The notes under the pieces were generated by a model, which saw only the letters and a list, made by a program, of their open reading frames with translations, was not told the origin of the DNA and searched no databases. From contig CBDCBG010000006.1 in the NCBI GenBank assembly GCA_965214325.1, positions 3,658,001 to 3,722,000 of the forward strand: a stretch of DNA of 64,000 nt, in the 5' to 3' direction. Source of the DNA: JAJEFO01 sp965214325 (GTDB taxonomy: Bacteria > Pseudomonadota > Alphaproteobacteria > Rhodobacterales > Rhodobacteraceae). The position numbers and the translations under genes are program-made. Of this stretch, positions 63,545 to 64,000 are shown in pieces. Every line of letters begins with the position of its first letter. Positions within the stretch are counted from its first letter, which is position 1.

Positions 63545-64000
63545 ATGAGCATCGCATCCAAAGCCGCACCGATCCGGTTCGAGGGCGTCTCGAAGAGATT
63601 CGGCAAGGATGTCGTCGCGGTCGACAATATCGACCTCGCCGTGGACGCGGGCAAGCTCGTGACCCTGCTCGGCCCTTCGGGCTGCGGAAAGACCACGACG
63701 CTCAGGATGATCGCGGGGTTGGAGATGGCCACTTCGGGCCGAATAACCATTGGCGAAGTGGATGTCACGACGTTGCCCGCGACCGACCGCGACGTGTCGA
63801 TGGTCTTCCAGTCCTATGCGCTTTTCCCGCATATGAGCGTGCTGGAAAACGTCATGTATGGCCTGACCTTCTCCGGTTTCGGAAAGGGGGAAGCCCGTTC
63901 TCGCGCGTTGCAGGGGTTGGAACTGGTGGGCCTCAAGGGCTTCGATGCTCGCTTGCCGTCCGAACTGTCGGGCGGTCAACAGCAGCGCGTCGCCGTGGCG
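63545..64000 (+). CDS. ABC ATP-binding protein, 5' part
   Basis: The first 152 residues of the ATPase partnering the fused permease; the gene runs out of the window. The start at 63545 follows GGGGAGCCTGAG. Walker A 'GPSGCGKTTTLRM' is near residue 42, the Q-loop 'MVFQSYALFPHMSVLENVMY' near 88, and the signature 'LSGGQQQRVAVA' lies at the very end. The sequence suits the iron/spermidine/phosphonate (PotA/FbpC) group. Confidence 0.9.
   Translation, partial: MSIASKAAPIRFEGVSKRFGKDVVAVDNIDLAVDAGKLVTLLGPSGCGKTTTLRMIAGLEMATSGRITIGEVDVTTLPATDRDVSMVFQSYALFPHMSVLENVMYGLTFSGFGKGEARSRALQGLELVGLKGFDARLPSELSGGQQQRVAVA

Overview
The window looks like a chromosomal segment of a GC-rich alphaproteobacterium, most likely Rhodobacterales or a close relative. 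The main pointers are the overlapping hisS-hisZ-hisG genes, a DUF1489 gene, a B12-dependent class II ribonucleotide reductase, a SUV3-like helicase divergent from rpsD, a second-type gltX, and a tandem glycine riboswitch in front of gcvTHP with a single-chain gcvP. The taxonomic reading is inference from gene content only. Conserved housekeeping genes alternate with transport islands, insertion sequences and broken genes, which suggests a genome under relaxed selection and IS activity.

Layout. 1-4.8 kb: a tightly coupled operon for a tripartite tricarboxylate transporter (tctC end, tctB, tctA), an MBL-fold hydrolase and a type I sulfatase; it is a candidate organosulfate uptake and desulfation unit. 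5.3-10.6 kb: an IS nest with an IS1634-family transposase, a decayed IS4-family element with clear inverted repeats, an intact ISKra4-like element with a 10-bp target duplication placed exactly at the end of the IS4-like element, and a MITE-like repeat. 10.7-19.6 kb: SUV3-like helicase, rpsD, a two-gene ABC exporter, pfkB, gltX, a tnpB relic and a small zincin. 19.8-25.5 kb: ChaC-like cyclotransferase, glycine riboswitch, gcvT, gcvH, gcvP and a zinc-ribbon protein. 25.7-32.3 kb: tRNA-Ala, an iron alcohol dehydrogenase, and a minus-strand group of NMT1-type ABC importer, broken 2-oxoglutarate oxygenase and HpcH/HpaI aldolase. 32.6-46.7 kb: a SRAP-family gene that lacks its catalytic Cys2, two EamA transporters, ettA, hisSZG, nrdJ, thiamine pyrophosphokinase and an acyl-CoA ligase.

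46.8-64 kb is largely about phosphorus compounds. A ugpBAEC importer for glycerol-3-phosphate is inactivated twice: ugpB is split by a second ISKra4-like element with a perfect 10-bp target duplication, and ugpE is frameshifted by an apparent 22-nt deletion. Upstream on the same strand lie a DeoR-type regulator, phnD, phnC, two phnE genes and a HAD-IIA phosphatase with overlapping stops and starts. A Na/phosphate symporter with a PhoU-like tail is divergent. The window ends in an AfuABC-like or AepXVW-like importer (binding protein, fused double permease, start of the ATPase). The regulator, phosphonate-type importer, phosphatase and phosphate symporter may form one regulated module for organic phosphorus, while the neighbouring Ugp system is decaying.
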